Shown here in pieces: positions 15,242 to 24,284 of a stretch of 64,000 bases of DNA; position 1 is the stretch's first letter, and each line of letters begins with the position of its first letter. The position numbers were made by a program, and so were the translations under genes. The stretch spans positions 434,001-498,000 of the forward strand of contig NZ_CP038452.1 in assembly GCF_004684245.1 (NCBI RefSeq), given 5' to 3'. This DNA comes from Thermus caldilimi (GTDB lineage Bacteria; Deinococcota; Deinococci; Deinococcales; Thermaceae). Below the pieces are notes generated by a model. It was given only the letters and a program-made list of their open reading frames with translations. It was not told the DNA's origin and searched no databases.

Positions 15242-16474
15242 ATGGGGCTTTTAGGCACGCCTAAAGCCCGGCCATGGTGGTGGTATCTGGGCCCGGGGTT
15301 TCTTGTTTCCGTGGGGTATATGGACCCTGGAAACTGGGCCACGAGCCTCGAGGCGGGAAGCCGGTATGGCTACCGACTCCTCTTCGTGGTGACCCTCTCC
15401 AGCGCCATGGCTGTTCTCTTTCAGGCCATCGCCGCCCGGCTCGGGGTGGCCACGGGGAAGGATCTCGCCGAGCATATGCGGGCGCACTATCCCGGGGCCT
15501 GGGGGCGCTTTCTTTTTCTCACCGCCTTCCTGGCCATGGTGGCCACGGACCTGGCCGAGTTCATGGGGATGGCGGTGGCCTTAAACCTTCTGTTTGGCCT
15601 TCCCCTGGTCCTGGCCGCCTGGCTGACGGTTCTCGATGTGTTCCTGATCCTTTACCTGGAACGCTTTGGTTTCCGGGCCCTGGAGTGGGCCATCACCGCC
15701 CTGGTAGCCGTAATCGGCCTAGCCTATGTGGTGGAGGTAGCCTTGGCTAGACCCCCGGCCCTGGAACTAGTCCGGCACCTTTTCCTTCCCAACGCCGCCT
15801 TGGGGGATGCCGGGGCCCTTTATGTGGCCTTGGGCATCCTCGGGGCCACGGTGATGCCCCATAACCTTTTCCTGCACTCCGCCCAGGTGAAGACCCGGCT
15901 GGGGGAAGGGAGGAAGCGGGTCTATCGATTCCTCCTCCTGGACACGGTGCTGGCCCTGTCGGGGGCCTGGCTGGTTAACGCCGCCATCCTGGTGGTGGCA
16001 GCTAGCGTTTTTCACACCCATGGCTTGGTCATCCGGGACCTTGGGGAGGCCTACCACACTTTGGTTCCCCTGTTGGGGCCCTTGGCGGCGTTCGCCTTCG
16101 GCATAGGCCTCCTGGCCAGCGGCCTCTCCAGCACCGTTACCGGCACCTTGGCCATGCAGGTGGTGGTGGAGGGTTTTCTGGGGGCTAAGGCCAACCGGGC
16201 CCGGCTACGGCTTCTGACCCGGATTTTGGCGGTACTCCCAGCCTCCCTGGCCCTCACCCTCCACGCCTCCCCCATGGCCCTCATCGTCTTCTCCCAGGTG
16301 CTCCTTTCCCTGCAGCTTCCCTTCACCCTCTTCCCGCTCATGCGGTTCAGCGGGGACCCCAACCTGATGGGTTCCTTGCTGGGACCTTCCTGGCTCCGTT
16401 TCCTGGGATGGGGGGCAACTTTTCTGGTGCTGGGCCTTAACCTCTACCTCCTCAAGCAGGCGCTGGGTTCATGA
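15242..16474 (+). CDS. mntH: NRAMP divalent metal (Mn2+/Fe2+) transporter
   Basis: A 410-residue membrane protein of 11 helices with the two metal-site motifs of the family. D28-P-G-N31 in helix 1 lies after G-Y-M, and M-P-H (about 203-205, in T-V-M-P-H-N-L-F) marks helix 6. These bind Mn2+ or Fe2+ for proton-coupled uptake. It lies alone between the divergent cytochrome/regulator operon and a terminator. A VIT-type transporter at 23241 may act in the opposite direction on the same metals. Confidence 0.92.
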   Translation: MGLLGTPKARPWWWYLGPGFLVSVGYMDPGNWATSLEAGSRYGYRLLFVVTLSSAMAVLFQAIAARLGVATGKDLAEHMRAHYPGAWGRFLFLTAFLAMVATDLAEFMGMAVALNLLFGLPLVLAAWLTVLDVFLILYLERFGFRALEWAITALVAVIGLAYVVEVALARPPALELVRHLFLPNAALGDAGALYVALGILGATVMPHNLFLHSAQVKTRLGEGRKRVYRFLLLDTVLALSGAWLVNAAILVVAASVFHTHGLVIRDLGEAYHTLVPLLGPLAAFAFGIGLLASGLSSTVTGTLAMQVVVEGFLGAKANRARLRLLTRILAVLPASLALTLHASPMALIVFSQVLLSLQLPFTLFPLMRFSGDPNLMGSLLGPSWLRFLGWGATFLVLGLNLYLLKQALGS

Positions 16475-16576
16475 GAGGGCAGAAGCCAACAGGGAAGGAT
16501 TTGGGGCAACCAGGGTTCGAGGGGAGAGGGGTGATCTACGGCAGAGTTCTGCAAGCGTTACCTTGAGCCCTGCTTC

Positions 16577-16603
16577 AGGCCAACTTCAGGGTTTGGCCTT
16601 TTC
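16577..16603 (+). terminator. Intrinsic terminator after mntH
   Basis: AGGCCAA (16577-16583) pairs with TTGGCCT (16593-16599), followed by TTTCC. It ends the mntH transcript just before the next gene. The remaining sequence from 16475 to 16576 holds nothing I can name. Confidence 0.7.
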
Positions 16604-16611
16604 CTCAGGGC

Positions 16612-17532
16612 ATGAGGCCTATAGCCTTGCTCCCGCTCCTTGGGTTGCTGTCCCTCGCCTGGGCAAAAGACCCCTTGGACAAGGGTGTGGTCATCGCTGA
16701 TGCGGGCAACCACCGTTTGGTGGAGCTCGCTGGGGAGGGGAGGCTTGTTCGGGTGGTTCCCCTGCCCAGACCGTTCCGCTATACGGATGACGTCTTCTTG
16801 GCCCCCGGGGGGTCGGTGGCGTACATTACCGATCCCGAGGTGGATGTGGTGGGTGCGGTGGGCTATCCAGCGGGACGATTGCTTTGGCTCTACGGGCGGC
16901 CGGGCCACCCCGGAGCGGGACCGGGTCAGCTGGACAATCCCGATGACCTGGTGCCCTTGCCCTCGGGCCTGCTGGCCCTGGCGGACATCCGAAACTGCCG
17001 CATTCTCCTTTTTAGCCGGGAAGGAAAACTACAGAAGGTCCTGGGCCGGACAGGGGTCTGCCGCAACGCCGATGGGTTTTTCAATAAGCCCAATGGTGCT
17101 TTCCCCTTGGGGAAGGACAGGCTTCTGGTCACGGAGATCGCTGGGCATGACCTGGCGGTGGTGGACCTACAGGGCCACCGACTTGCCACCATTTCCCTTC
17201 CTGTGCACTACCCTTCCGACGCCAATCTGACGCCCTGGGGCACGGTTTTGGTGGTGGACTGGTGGTCCCCAGGGGCCGTGGTGGAGGTGGACCTTAAGGG
17301 GCACCTCCTCTGGCGCTACGCCCCTGAGGGGAAGGAGGAGCACCTCAACCATCCCTCGGTGGCCCTGGGCTTGAGGAATGGACTTGTGGTCTTTACCGAC
17401 GACTGGCGACACCGGGTTCTGGTGGTGGATCGCAAGGAAAACCGGGTGGTCTTCCAGTACGGTAGGACCGACACTCCCGGCAGCGATCCGGGCTTCCTCC
17501 GGTATCCTGACGGCCTGGACCTTATCCGCTAG
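16612..17532 (+). CDS. Secreted NHL-repeat beta-propeller protein
   Basis: 306 residues with a signal peptide (1-18). The rest is a series of about 40-residue NHL-like units, seen as A-D-A-G-N-H-R-L-V-E-L, A-D-I-R-N-C-R-I-L-L-F-S-R-E-G and D-D-W-R-H-R-V-L-V-V-D. These form a six-bladed propeller that usually binds ligands or proteins. No catalytic site is evident. It starts right after the mntH terminator and is followed 9 nt later by a polysaccharide deacetylase, so a cell-envelope role is possible. Confidence 0.7.
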   Translation: MRPIALLPLLGLLSLAWAKDPLDKGVVIADAGNHRLVELAGEGRLVRVVPLPRPFRYTDDVFLAPGGSVAYITDPEVDVVGAVGYPAGRLLWLYGRPGHPGAGPGQLDNPDDLVPLPSGLLALADIRNCRILLFSREGKLQKVLGRTGVCRNADGFFNKPNGAFPLGKDRLLVTEIAGHDLAVVDLQGHRLATISLPVHYPSDANLTPWGTVLVVDWWSPGAVVEVDLKGHLLWRYAPEGKEEHLNHPSVALGLRNGLVVFTDDWRHRVLVVDRKENRVVFQYGRTDTPGSDPGFLRYPDGLDLIR

Positions 17533-17541
17533 AGTGGGATC

Positions 17542-18669
17542 ATGCTGGCCTTACTTCTGGCTTTGGCCCCCTTACCTTTGGTGGAGGGGTATGCCCCACC
17601 GAAACCCCTGCCCCAGGAGCCCTTGCCCTCCTTGACCCTGCGACTTCCCCAGGTGGTGAGGGCAAACTACCTGGGCAACGGTTATATGGAGGTGGGGTAC
17701 GTCCTCCTTCAGGTCGCCTCTAGGGAAGCATCCCCTGCCAATCTTCTTCGCCTGGCCCAGGAGGCGGTGAGGGGTGCCCTCGAGGCCCGGGTAAGCTTGG
17801 CCGAGGTGGATCTGGCCATCTACCCTGCTCCCTACGCGGGTCCAAAGGACCTCCCCCTCTTTACCGCCAGCGTGCCGAAGGCCCGCGCGCCCGAGTTTTT
17901 GGCTTTAAGGACGCCCCTCGGCTACGATCGCCTCTGGTTGAACCCCGGGATCCGTCAGGAGAAGCCCTTGGAGGCCATTCTGGAGGACCGCCCTCGGTAC
18001 GAGGGCCCCGAGGCCTACCGGGCCAAGGAGAGGGCCGAGCAAATCCTTGCCAGCCGGGTAGGCCACCGGGGAGGTGTCCTCTACCACGGCAACCCTGGGC
18101 GTCCCTACGTGGCCCTTACCTTTGACGATGCTCCCCATCCCCTTTTTACCCCTCTCCTGCTGGATTTGCTCAAGCGGGAAGGGATTAAGGCCACCTTCTT
18201 CGTGATCGGGCGGAACGCCGAAGCCTATCCCTACTTCATCCGGGATCTGGTGGCGGCGGGGCACGAGCTGGGCAACCACACCTACCACCACGTCCGCCTT
18301 CCCGGGCTTGAGCCAGGCGAGATCCGGAGAGAGCTTCTCCTTTGCAACCAGGTCCTGGAACGCCTTACCAGGGTTTCTCCCCGCTACTTCCGCCCGCCTG
18401 GGGGCCGGTACGACCGCACGGTGCTCCAGGTGTCCCGGGACCTGGGCCTGACCACGGTTTTCTGGACCGATGATCCCGGGGACTATGCGGGGCTTTCCCT
18501 CCCCGTCCTGGAAAGGCGCCTCGAGGACCACCTCCGCCCGGGAGGCATCGTTCTTCTTCACGACAACGTGGCCAACACCCTTAAGGTCCTTCCTGTCTTC
18601 ATCCGTAAGGCCCGGGCCCAGGGGCTCGCCTTGGGTACGGTGGAGGGCCTGGTACTAGCCCAGCGATGA
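17542..18669 (+). CDS. Secreted polysaccharide deacetylase (NodB domain)
   Basis: 375 residues with a short signal-like N-terminus. An N-terminal domain of unknown fold (about 20-180) precedes a NodB domain. The five catalytic motifs are visible: T-F-D-D with catalytic base and metal Asp, H-E-L-G-N-H-T-Y-H-H with the metal histidines, R-P-P-G-G, W-T-D-D, and L-L-H-D. It should remove N-acetyl groups from cell-wall or capsular glycans outside the membrane. It overlaps the following membrane acyltransferase-like gene by 4 nt, which suggests linked deacetylation and acylation of an envelope polymer. Confidence 0.87.
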   Translation: MLALLLALAPLPLVEGYAPPKPLPQEPLPSLTLRLPQVVRANYLGNGYMEVGYVLLQVASREASPANLLRLAQEAVRGALEARVSLAEVDLAIYPAPYAGPKDLPLFTASVPKARAPEFLALRTPLGYDRLWLNPGIRQEKPLEAILEDRPRYEGPEAYRAKERAEQILASRVGHRGGVLYHGNPGRPYVALTFDDAPHPLFTPLLLDLLKREGIKATFFVIGRNAEAYPYFIRDLVAAGHELGNHTYHHVRLPGLEPGEIRRELLLCNQVLERLTRVSPRYFRPPGGRYDRTVLQVSRDLGLTTVFWTDDPGDYAGLSLPVLERRLEDHLRPGGIVLLHDNVANTLKVLPVFIRKARAQGLALGTVEGLVLAQR

Positions 18670-19669
18670 CGCTCTCGGCGCGGAGCCTGGCCCTGGATGC
18701 CTTTCGGGGGCTCACCGTGGCCCTCATGCTTTTCGTCAACAACCTTCCCCCGGGGGCACCCCCGTACCTGGAACACGGCCCCTTCGGCGGAAGCGTCTAC
18801 CTCGCCGACCTGGTCTTCCCCTGGTACCTCCTGGCCATGGGGGCCGCCATCCCTTTTAGCCGCGCCAGCGCCCTAAGGAGGGGCGTGGCCGAGTGGCTCT
18901 ACGAACTCCGTATTCTTCGCCGGGTCGTTCTTTTGTTCCTCCTAGGCCTGGGTCTCACCAGTTTGCAGATGGGTCGGTGGGTCTTTGCCTTGGACGTCCT
19001 GCAGCTTCTGGCCCTGGCCTACTGGCTTGGGGCTTGGCTTTATGATCTTCCTCTCCTCCGCCGTACCCTTCTTGCCCTGTTCCTCATGGTCGCTTACGGG
19101 GCGGCCATTCTCCTGGTTCCCGTACCCGGAGTAGGGCCGGGGATCTTTGCCGAGGACCGAAACCTGCTCCTCCATCTGAACCGCACCTATCTGATGCCCT
19201 TGGGCTTAAGGGGGCTTCCTTCCGCCATACCCACGGGCGCCTTCGTCCTTTTGGCCACGGGCTTGGGGGAGGCCCTCATGAAAGGGCGAAGCCTCTGGCC
19301 GTGGGGGTACTGGGCCTTGTTGGGGGACTAGTTTTCCTGCCCTTTCTTCCACCCGATAAGACCTACTGGACTCCCACCTACCTCCTCCCAACCCTGTTCC
19401 TGGGGGCCTTGACCCTGGAGGTCCTTAAGCGCCTGCCCCGGGGTATCCTCCGGCCCCTGCGCCCGTTTGGGGCCAACCCCCTCTTGGCCTATGTCCTCCC
19501 CCTGGCCCTCAAGCTCACCTGGCTCCGGGGGTTTTGGAGCTTGCTCCTGGGAACCTTCTTGGCGCATGGGGGGCCTGCTGGGGGATACCTTTTCACCCTC
19601 AGCTATATCCTGTTCTGGTGGCTGGTGTTCTGGGTTCTGGACCGGCTGGGGCTATACCTTCGCCTTTAG
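18666..19669 (+). CDS. HGSNAT/DUF5009-like membrane acyltransferase homologue, frame broken by one apparently missing base
   Basis: Two frames make one protein of about 334 residues and 8-10 membrane helices. The N-terminus (R-S-L-A-L-D-A-F-R-G-L-T-V-A-L-M) is the hallmark of the heparan-alpha-glucosaminide N-acetyltransferase-like family. The first frame stops at 19331. The second continues with F-L-P-P-D-K-T-Y-W-T-P-T-Y and F-G-A-N-P-L-L-A-Y. One extra G in the G5 run at 19322-19326 joins them exactly. Family members move acyl groups across the membrane; the substrate here is unknown. Confidence 0.75.
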
Positions 19670-19899
19670 CCTCGAGGGGGCCTTTCACCCTCGACCGGGG
19701 GTTTGGGCTGAGGAGCGTGGGGAACCGCTTGTGGATCCTCCTTCTCCGTTTTGGGTTCCTCGGCCAGGCCCTCCACGCTTTTCTTGAACTCCCGCACCGA
19801 TTGCCCTAGGCCTCGGGCCAGCTCAGGCAACTTCCTCGGCCCAAACAGGAGAAGGGCTACCACCAGGATGGCCACCAACTGCGCTGGGCTGTCAATCAT
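19666..19899 (-). CDS. tatA: Twin-arginine translocase subunit TatA/E
   Basis: A 77-residue protein with the TatA plan: one N-terminal membrane helix (about 8-20), the F-G-P-x-K-L-P hinge motif, an amphipathic helix (L-A-R-G-L-G-Q-S-V-R-E-F-K-K) and a disordered acidic/proline tail. It would form the pore of the Tat pathway for folded proteins. It converges on the upstream plus-strand gene with a 4-nt overlap and is not accompanied here by tatC. Confidence 0.9.
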   Translation of the reverse strand: MIDSPAQLVAILVVALLLFGPRKLPELARGLGQSVREFKKSVEGLAEEPKTEKEDPQAVPHAPQPKPPVEGERPPRG

Positions 19900-19961
19900 A
19901 GCTCTACCTTAGGCCGGGAAACTGAATCCCACCTGAAGCCCGCGCCTTTGCGGGGGAGAGC

Positions 19962-21284
19962 CTAAACCTTGGCAAGGGGAAGCGTTATGGCCACCCGGGC
20001 ACCTCTAGAGGTATTTTGGGCGCTAACGCTCCCCCCATGCCACCGTACGATCGCGGCTACAATGGACAGGCCCAGACCGCTACCCTGAAGGCGGTGTTCC
20101 TCTTTAGCCTGGTAAAAACGCTGGAAAACGTAGGGCAAAGCCTCCTCGGGAAAACCAGGCCCTTCGTCCTCCACGGCCAACACGGCATATCCCCCTTGCC
20201 TTTGGAGAAAGAGGGTTACCCTGGCTCCCTGTGGGGAGAACTTGAGGGCGTTATCGAGGAGATTGCGCACTGCCATGGCCAGGGCTATCGGGTCTCCCCA
20301 AAGGATTAGGAGCTCCTGGGGTAGCTCCATCTCCAGCCTCACCCCCCTGGCGGCGAAGAGGGGAGAGATGTCCTCCACGGTCTCCTGGATTACGGCGCTA
20401 AGGTCTAGCCGCTCTCGCCTGAAGCCCTGGCCTGCTTCGGCCCTTGCCAAGTGCAGGAGGTCTTCCACCAATCGCAAAAGCTTTTGCCCTGCCTTTAAGG
20501 CCTGGGCTAAACGGAGTTCTAGGCGGGGGTCCCGGTTTTCCTCCCGGGCCTGTTCCAACCTCCCCAGGAGGACGGTGAGGGGGGTACGGAGTTCGTGCGC
20601 GGCGTCTTGAGTGAAGCGGCGTTCCCTTTCCAATGCCGACAACAGGGCGCTAAAAAGGGCGTTAAAGGCCTCAGCCAGGGTACGGAGCTCATCCTGGGAA
20701 GACGGCAAGGGGAGGGGTTCCCAAGTCTGGGTGTGGGCTCTGGTGTGGGCAGCCAGGGTAAGTTGGCGCACGGGTGCCAGGGCTCGGCCTACAAGGAGGT
20801 ATCCCAGCAAACCGGTAAGCGTAAATGCCAGCGGACCAATCCAGAGCAGAACTCGGTCCATAGCCTCCAGGCTTTCCTGTATTCCCTCCAGGGGACGCCC
20901 GGCTAATAACACGCCACCCGGAAGTTTAAGCCCGCAAAAACGCCATGCTCTTTGGGAGAAGCATCCTTCCTGGAGGGATGAGGGGGGCGCAGGAGGCAGC
21001 TTCCCCAGGGTGCCCACGAGGTTTCCCTCACGGTAAAGCAGGATGGCCAAGTCTCCCGGGAGCTCCTTAAGAGCGGGGTCTTCCTCCCCAGGGTGCTCCA
21101 GGCGCAGGTGCCCATTTTCCTCATTGACCAAGGGGCGGGCAAGGGCCAGGGCCTCGAGGAGGGAGCGATCTAGGTTGGACCGTAAGAGGGTGGCAAGCCC
21201 CTGACGGAGACCAAGTCCCGAGACTAGGAGCACGGCCGAAACCAAGAATGCCGCAAAGAGGGTTAGGCGAAGCCTGAGGCTCAT
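19962..21284 (-). CDS. Sensor histidine kinase
   Basis: A complete 440-residue HisKA kinase. Membrane helix about 8-30, extracytoplasmic sensor region, second helix about 145-168 and a HAMP domain. Then come H-box D-A-A-H-E-L-R-T-P-L, N-box N-L-L-D-N-A-L-K, G1 D-E-G-P-G-F and G2 G-S-G-L-G-L-S. It overlaps the response regulator gene by 4 nt. Together with the PAP2 and PepSY genes upstream it forms one minus-strand run. The signal is unknown; the PepSY neighbour points to an envelope cue. Confidence 0.92.
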   Translation of the reverse strand: MSLRLRLTLFAAFLVSAVLLVSGLGLRQGLATLLRSNLDRSLLEALALARPLVNEENGHLRLEHPGEEDPALKELPGDLAILLYREGNLVGTLGKLPPAPPSSLQEGCFSQRAWRFCGLKLPGGVLLAGRPLEGIQESLEAMDRVLLWIGPLAFTLTGLLGYLLVGRALAPVRQLTLAAHTRAHTQTWEPLPLPSSQDELRTLAEAFNALFSALLSALERERRFTQDAAHELRTPLTVLLGRLEQAREENRDPRLELRLAQALKAGQKLLRLVEDLLHLARAEAGQGFRRERLDLSAVIQETVEDISPLFAARGVRLEMELPQELLILWGDPIALAMAVRNLLDNALKFSPQGARVTLFLQRQGGYAVLAVEDEGPGFPEEALPYVFQRFYQAKEEHRLQGSGLGLSIVAAIVRWHGGSVSAQNTSRGARVAITLPLAKV

Positions 21285-21937
21285 CCCACCAACCGGTAGC
21301 CCAAACCCCGACGGGTTTCGATGACGTCTTCGGCAAGTTTTCGCCTGAGGCGGGAAATGTAGGCGTCAAGACTCCTCGGATCCACGCTTGCCTCGCCGGG
21401 CCAGAGGTGCTCTAAAAGATCCTCCCGTTGAAAAAAGCGCCCGGGATTTAGGGCCAGGAACTCCAGAAGCGACCACTCCTTGGAGGTGAGGGAAACTTCT
21501 TCGCCTAGCCAAAAAGCCCGTTTTGCCCATAGGTCCAGGCGAAGCCGGCCGATCACCACCTGGTTGGCCGCCTCGCCAGCTGCCCGTCGCAGAAGGGCAC
21601 GCACCCGGGCTCGCAGTTCCCGCAGGTGGAAGGGCTTCACCAGGTAGTCGTCTGCCCCGGCCTCCAGCCCCTCCACGCGGTCATCCACTCCATCCCGGGC
21701 AGTGAGGATCAGCACGGGCACACGGCTACCCCTCTGGCGCAGGTATTTTAGTACCCGTATACCGTCCTGCCGGGGTAAGCCAAGGTCCAGAACCAGGAGA
21801 TCGTAGGGAAAAGCCTCTGCCAAACCTAGAGCTTCTTCCCCGTCGTGAGCCCAGTCCACCGCGTGAAGCTCCCCCTCGAGGGTTTCCTTTACCAAGGCTC
21901 CCACCTCTGGGTCGTCCTCCACGAGGAGAATCCGCAT
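21281..21937 (-). CDS. OmpR-family response regulator
   Basis: 218 residues. Receiver with E7-D8-D9, phosphoacceptor Asp51 (L-V-L-D-L-G-L-P), and Lys in D-D-Y-L-V-K-P-F. The C-terminal winged helix ends in I-E-T-R-R-G-L-G-Y-R-L. It acts as the transcriptional output of the adjacent kinase. The PepSY gene at the head of the same run is a typical target for such QseB/PhoP-like regulators. Confidence 0.92.
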   Translation of the reverse strand: MRILLVEDDPEVGALVKETLEGELHAVDWAHDGEEALGLAEAFPYDLLVLDLGLPRQDGIRVLKYLRQRGSRVPVLILTARDGVDDRVEGLEAGADDYLVKPFHLRELRARVRALLRRAAGEAANQVVIGRLRLDLWAKRAFWLGEEVSLTSKEWSLLEFLALNPGRFFQREDLLEHLWPGEASVDPRSLDAYISRLRRKLAEDVIETRRGLGYRLVG

Positions 21938-21947
21938 ACCAACCCCC

Positions 21948-22586
21948 TTAGGACTTATTCGGCTGGAGCCAGACGAGAAGGGTCCAAAAGGTGGCTAAGG
22001 CCCATCCCGCCAGCACGTCCGAGGGATAGTGCACTTGGAGGTAGAGCCGTGAGATGCCTACCAAGAAGGCCCAGGGTAAGCCGAGGACCAAGACCCAAAC
22101 GGCCTTATCGGGGAATCGGTGCCGAAGGAGAAAATATAGGCCTAACACCAAGGCCAGTGACGCCACGCTATGTCCGGAGGGGAAACTGAAATCGTGCTCT
22201 GGCGTGAGCTGGGGAAAGAGGTGAGGCCTTCCGCGGGCAAAGGCTAGCTTCCCCGCCTGGGTGAGAAGCACTGCTCCTCCGAAACCCAGGACAAACCGTG
22301 GCCAGGGCCAACGCCAGAGGTAGCCTCCCACCGCAAGGACCAATGCTAGTGGGCCGATAACCTTGGCCGAGGCGGTCTGGGTTAAGGCCATGGCCAATTG
22401 GTCCAAGGTGGGTGACCGCCACTGATGCAGCTGGTGCAGGATGGGCGTATCAAAGGGGAACCCCTCCTTCTCGTAAACGTCCTCAGCCAAGGATAGGAAC
22501 CCCAGAAGAGCGATGAGGGAAATCCCCCACGCCCAAACAAGCGCCAAGGTGCCGGAAACTCGGAGGATGGGCCATCTGATTTTCAC
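21948..22586 (-). CDS. PAP2-family membrane phosphatase
   Basis: 212 residues and about six membrane helices. The three PAP2 active-site motifs are present: K-L-A-F-A-R-G-R-P, P-S-G-H-S and S-R-L-Y-L-Q-V-H-Y-P-S-D. The family dephosphorylates undecaprenyl-pyrophosphate or phosphatidic-acid-type lipids on the outer face of the membrane. It starts 10 nt before the regulator on the same strand. Confidence 0.9.
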   Translation of the reverse strand: MKIRWPILRVSGTLALVWAWGISLIALLGFLSLAEDVYEKEGFPFDTPILHQLHQWRSPTLDQLAMALTQTASAKVIGPLALVLAVGGYLWRWPWPRFVLGFGGAVLLTQAGKLAFARGRPHLFPQLTPEHDFSFPSGHSVASLALVLGLYFLLRHRFPDKAVWVLVLGLPWAFLVGISRLYLQVHYPSDVLAGWALATFWTLLVWLQPNKS

Positions 22587-22605
22587 AGGTCCTCCCGGTC
22601 AGAAT

Positions 22606-22639
22606 CCTAGCCTCGGGGCCGGTCGGCCCCGAGGCTAGG
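22606..22639 (-). terminator. Strong hairpin between PepSY and PAP2 genes
   Basis: A 15-bp perfect inverted repeat, CCTAGCCTCGGGGCC with its complement across a 4-nt GGTC loop. There is no clear U-tract on the minus strand, so it may attenuate transcription or stabilise the pepSY transcript end more than terminate fully. Confidence 0.6.
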
Positions 22640-22656
22640 ATAAGTTTAAGGCTTAC

Positions 22657-23088
22657 TTATTCCTCACTTTCTCCTTCTTCCCCTCCTTGATCCTCGTGCT
22701 CACCTCCCTTGCCCTCGTGCTCCTCGTAGCCTGTAGCTTCCTTGTGGAGCACCTGCCCGTTGCCGGCATCCACCTTTACCTCCTGGCCAGTGATCACCAC
22801 TTCCCAAGCCAAGTAGCCGTTCTCCACGGAAAGCTTCACTGCCGTTGGGGAAGCCTGGGTGCCCAGGGCTTTTTGAGCCACCCGTACCGCTTCGTCCGCC
22901 GTGACCTTGGCCAGGGACTGGTAGGCCTGGGAGGTAGCGTCCTCCTGCACAGGGATGCTCCCCACATAGCTAGGGGACTGGGCGCCGGCTTGGCTGGAGG
23001 AGTTCCCACCCATACCCTTCTGGGCTACAGCCATAACGCTTGCCAAGCTGCCAAGGGCCAACAGGATCCACTTTGCGTTCCTCTTCAT
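22657..23088 (-). CDS. Secreted PepSY-domain protein
   Basis: The start at 23088 has an AAAGGAGG site and begins a signal peptide (M-K-R-N-A-K-W-I-L-L to about residue 22). The 143-residue product has one PepSY domain (about 55-120: A-D-E-A-V-R-V-A-Q-K-A-L, Y-L-A-W-E-V-V, V-D-A-G-N-G-Q-V-L). The tail is very acidic (E-H-E-G-K-G-G-E-H-E-D). PepSY proteins often bind or inhibit peptidases or sense envelope stress. It heads the PAP2/regulator/kinase run and diverges from the VIT-type transporter. Confidence 0.82.
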   Translation of the reverse strand: MKRNAKWILLALGSLASVMAVAQKGMGGNSSSQAGAQSPSYVGSIPVQEDATSQAYQSLAKVTADEAVRVAQKALGTQASPTAVKLSVENGYLAWEVVITGQEVKVDAGNGQVLHKEATGYEEHEGKGGEHEDQGGEEGESEE

Positions 23089-23178
23089 CTTCGCCTCCTT
23101 TTTCCGAGCCTTCCGCCCGGACACCCTTACCCTAGGGGGGCAACCTTGCATGGCGGTGACAAGGCATGAGATGAGGAT

Positions 23179-23234
23179 GATAACTTATTGCGAACGATAA
23201 CTACTTGTATTTGGTTGACCTACTCCCTATACTG
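23179..23234 (+). promoter_or_regulatory. Leaderless promoter with GATAAC direct repeats (candidate metal-regulator operator)
   Basis: TTGTAT (23206-23211), a 17-bp spacer and TATACT (23229-23234) lie 6 bp before the ATG at 23241, so the mRNA is probably leaderless. Just upstream, GATAAC occurs at 23179-23184 and 23196-23201, framing TTAT...ATAA symmetry at 23185-23200. This resembles Fur-type sites loosely. An iron or manganese repressor would fit the gene. Confidence 0.5.
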
Positions 23235-23240
23235 GTACCC

Positions 23241-23738
23241 ATGAAGCTGGCCGACCTGGTTCAAAGTGAGCGCCATCTGGTCCTTCAGGTGGTTCAACCC
23301 GCCCTTCTTGGCCTCATGGACGGATCTGTGGCTACGCTGGCTCCTCTGTTTGCGGCTGCTGAGCTTACAGGGCAACCCCATAGTGCCTTTCTGGTAGGCA
23401 TGGCCGCAGCCTTGGGGGCGGGGATTTCCATGGGCCTGGCGGAAGCGGTTTCCGACGACGGGAAGCTTTCGGGCCGGGGGCACCCCTTGCTAAGAGGAGG
23501 TGTTACAGGGTTAGCCACCTTCCTGGGAGGTACGTTTCACACCCTGCCCTTCCTGATCCCTCAGATCAGGCTGGCCCTCCTCCTGGCCTCCATGGTGGTG
23601 GTGGTGGAGCTCCTCGCCATCGCCTGGATCCGGTACCGCTATATGAAAAGCTCCTTGTGGAGCACTGTGATTCAGGTGCTCGGAGGGGGTTTGATCGTTT
23701 TCTTCGTGGGCTTGACCCTGGGTCGCTTCGGGGGTTGA
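23241..23738 (+). CDS. VIT1/CCC1-family iron/manganese transporter
   Basis: 165 residues from the ATG at 23241; an upstream TTG would place the promoter inside the gene. It has five hydrophobic segments and the family signature in helix 1 ([17 protein letters not shown]). The [13 protein letters not shown] motif follows. The cytoplasmic metal-binding loop of classic VIT1 is short here. VIT proteins export Fe2+ or Mn2+ from the cytoplasm in exchange for protons. This suits detoxification opposite to the NRAMP importer at 15242. Confidence 0.8.
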   Translation: MKLADLVQSERHLVLQVVQPALLGLMDGSVATLAPLFAAAELTGQPHSAFLVGMAAALGAGISMGLAEAVSDDGKLSGRGHPLLRGGVTGLATFLGGTFHTLPFLIPQIRLALLLASMVVVVELLAIAWIRYRYMKSSLWSTVIQVLGGGLIVFFVGLTLGRFGG

Positions 23739-23765
23739 GCCCAGAGGGGGGTTCATCATGGTGTT

Positions 23766-24284
23766 ATGGTCGAGCATGTCCGGGAAGTTTTGGGAGACCC
23801 CACCACGGTGTTGTTCACCCTTCTGCGCGTGGCTGTGGTTTACCTGGTTCTCCTCGCGTACCTCCGGCTGAGCGGGAAGCGGGTCTTAGGCCAGATGACT
23901 CCTTTAGACCTTCTTACCCTCTTACTGCTATCCAACGTGGTGCAAAATGCCATGATCGGCCCGGACAACAGCCTCGTGGGTGGGTTGCTGGGGGCTGGAC
24001 TGCTGCTGGCCTTGGACCGGCTCCTCTCTCAAAGTCCCCTGCGGCGGAGCTTTCTTGGGCACCCAACCCTTTTGGTCCATGATGGAAAGCCTATCCCCGA
24101 CAACCTGTTGCGGGAAGGAGTGGACCTCGAGGAGCTCATGGCTGCCCTTCGCGAGCATGGAGTAGGGCACCTTGAGGACGTGCTAAGCGCTGTGTTGGAA
24201 GTGGACGGCACCATCAGCGTGGTACCCAGGGATCACCTCTTGCCTAAGCGCCTTAGGAAGGTACGCTCCAGCCGAAACCGCTAG
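23766..24284 (+). CDS. DUF421 (YetF-like) membrane protein
   Basis: 172 residues with three N-terminal membrane helices. The DUF421 signature is K-R-x-L-G-Q-M-T-P-L-D-L-L, then a cytoplasmic YetF-type domain (H-P-T-L-L-V-H-D-G-K, E-L-M-A-A-L-R-E-H-G-V, V-L-E-V-D-G-T-I-S-V-V). Function in the family is unresolved, with links to spore and membrane proteins in Bacillus. It follows the VIT gene by 27 nt and likely shares its transcript. Confidence 0.85.
   Translation: MVEHVREVLGDPTTVLFTLLRVAVVYLVLLAYLRLSGKRVLGQMTPLDLLTLLLLSNVVQNAMIGPDNSLVGGLLGAGLLLALDRLLSQSPLRRSFLGHPTLLVHDGKPIPDNLLREGVDLEELMAALREHGVGHLEDVLSAVLEVDGTISVVPRDHLLPKRLRKVRSSRNR

Noticed and set aside
12800-19669. Programmed ribosomal frameshifting in the broken genes
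   Set aside because: The sites are short G-runs without a slippery heptamer of the known A/T-rich type, and the same one-base gap recurs in four unrelated genes, which points to a base-calling problem.
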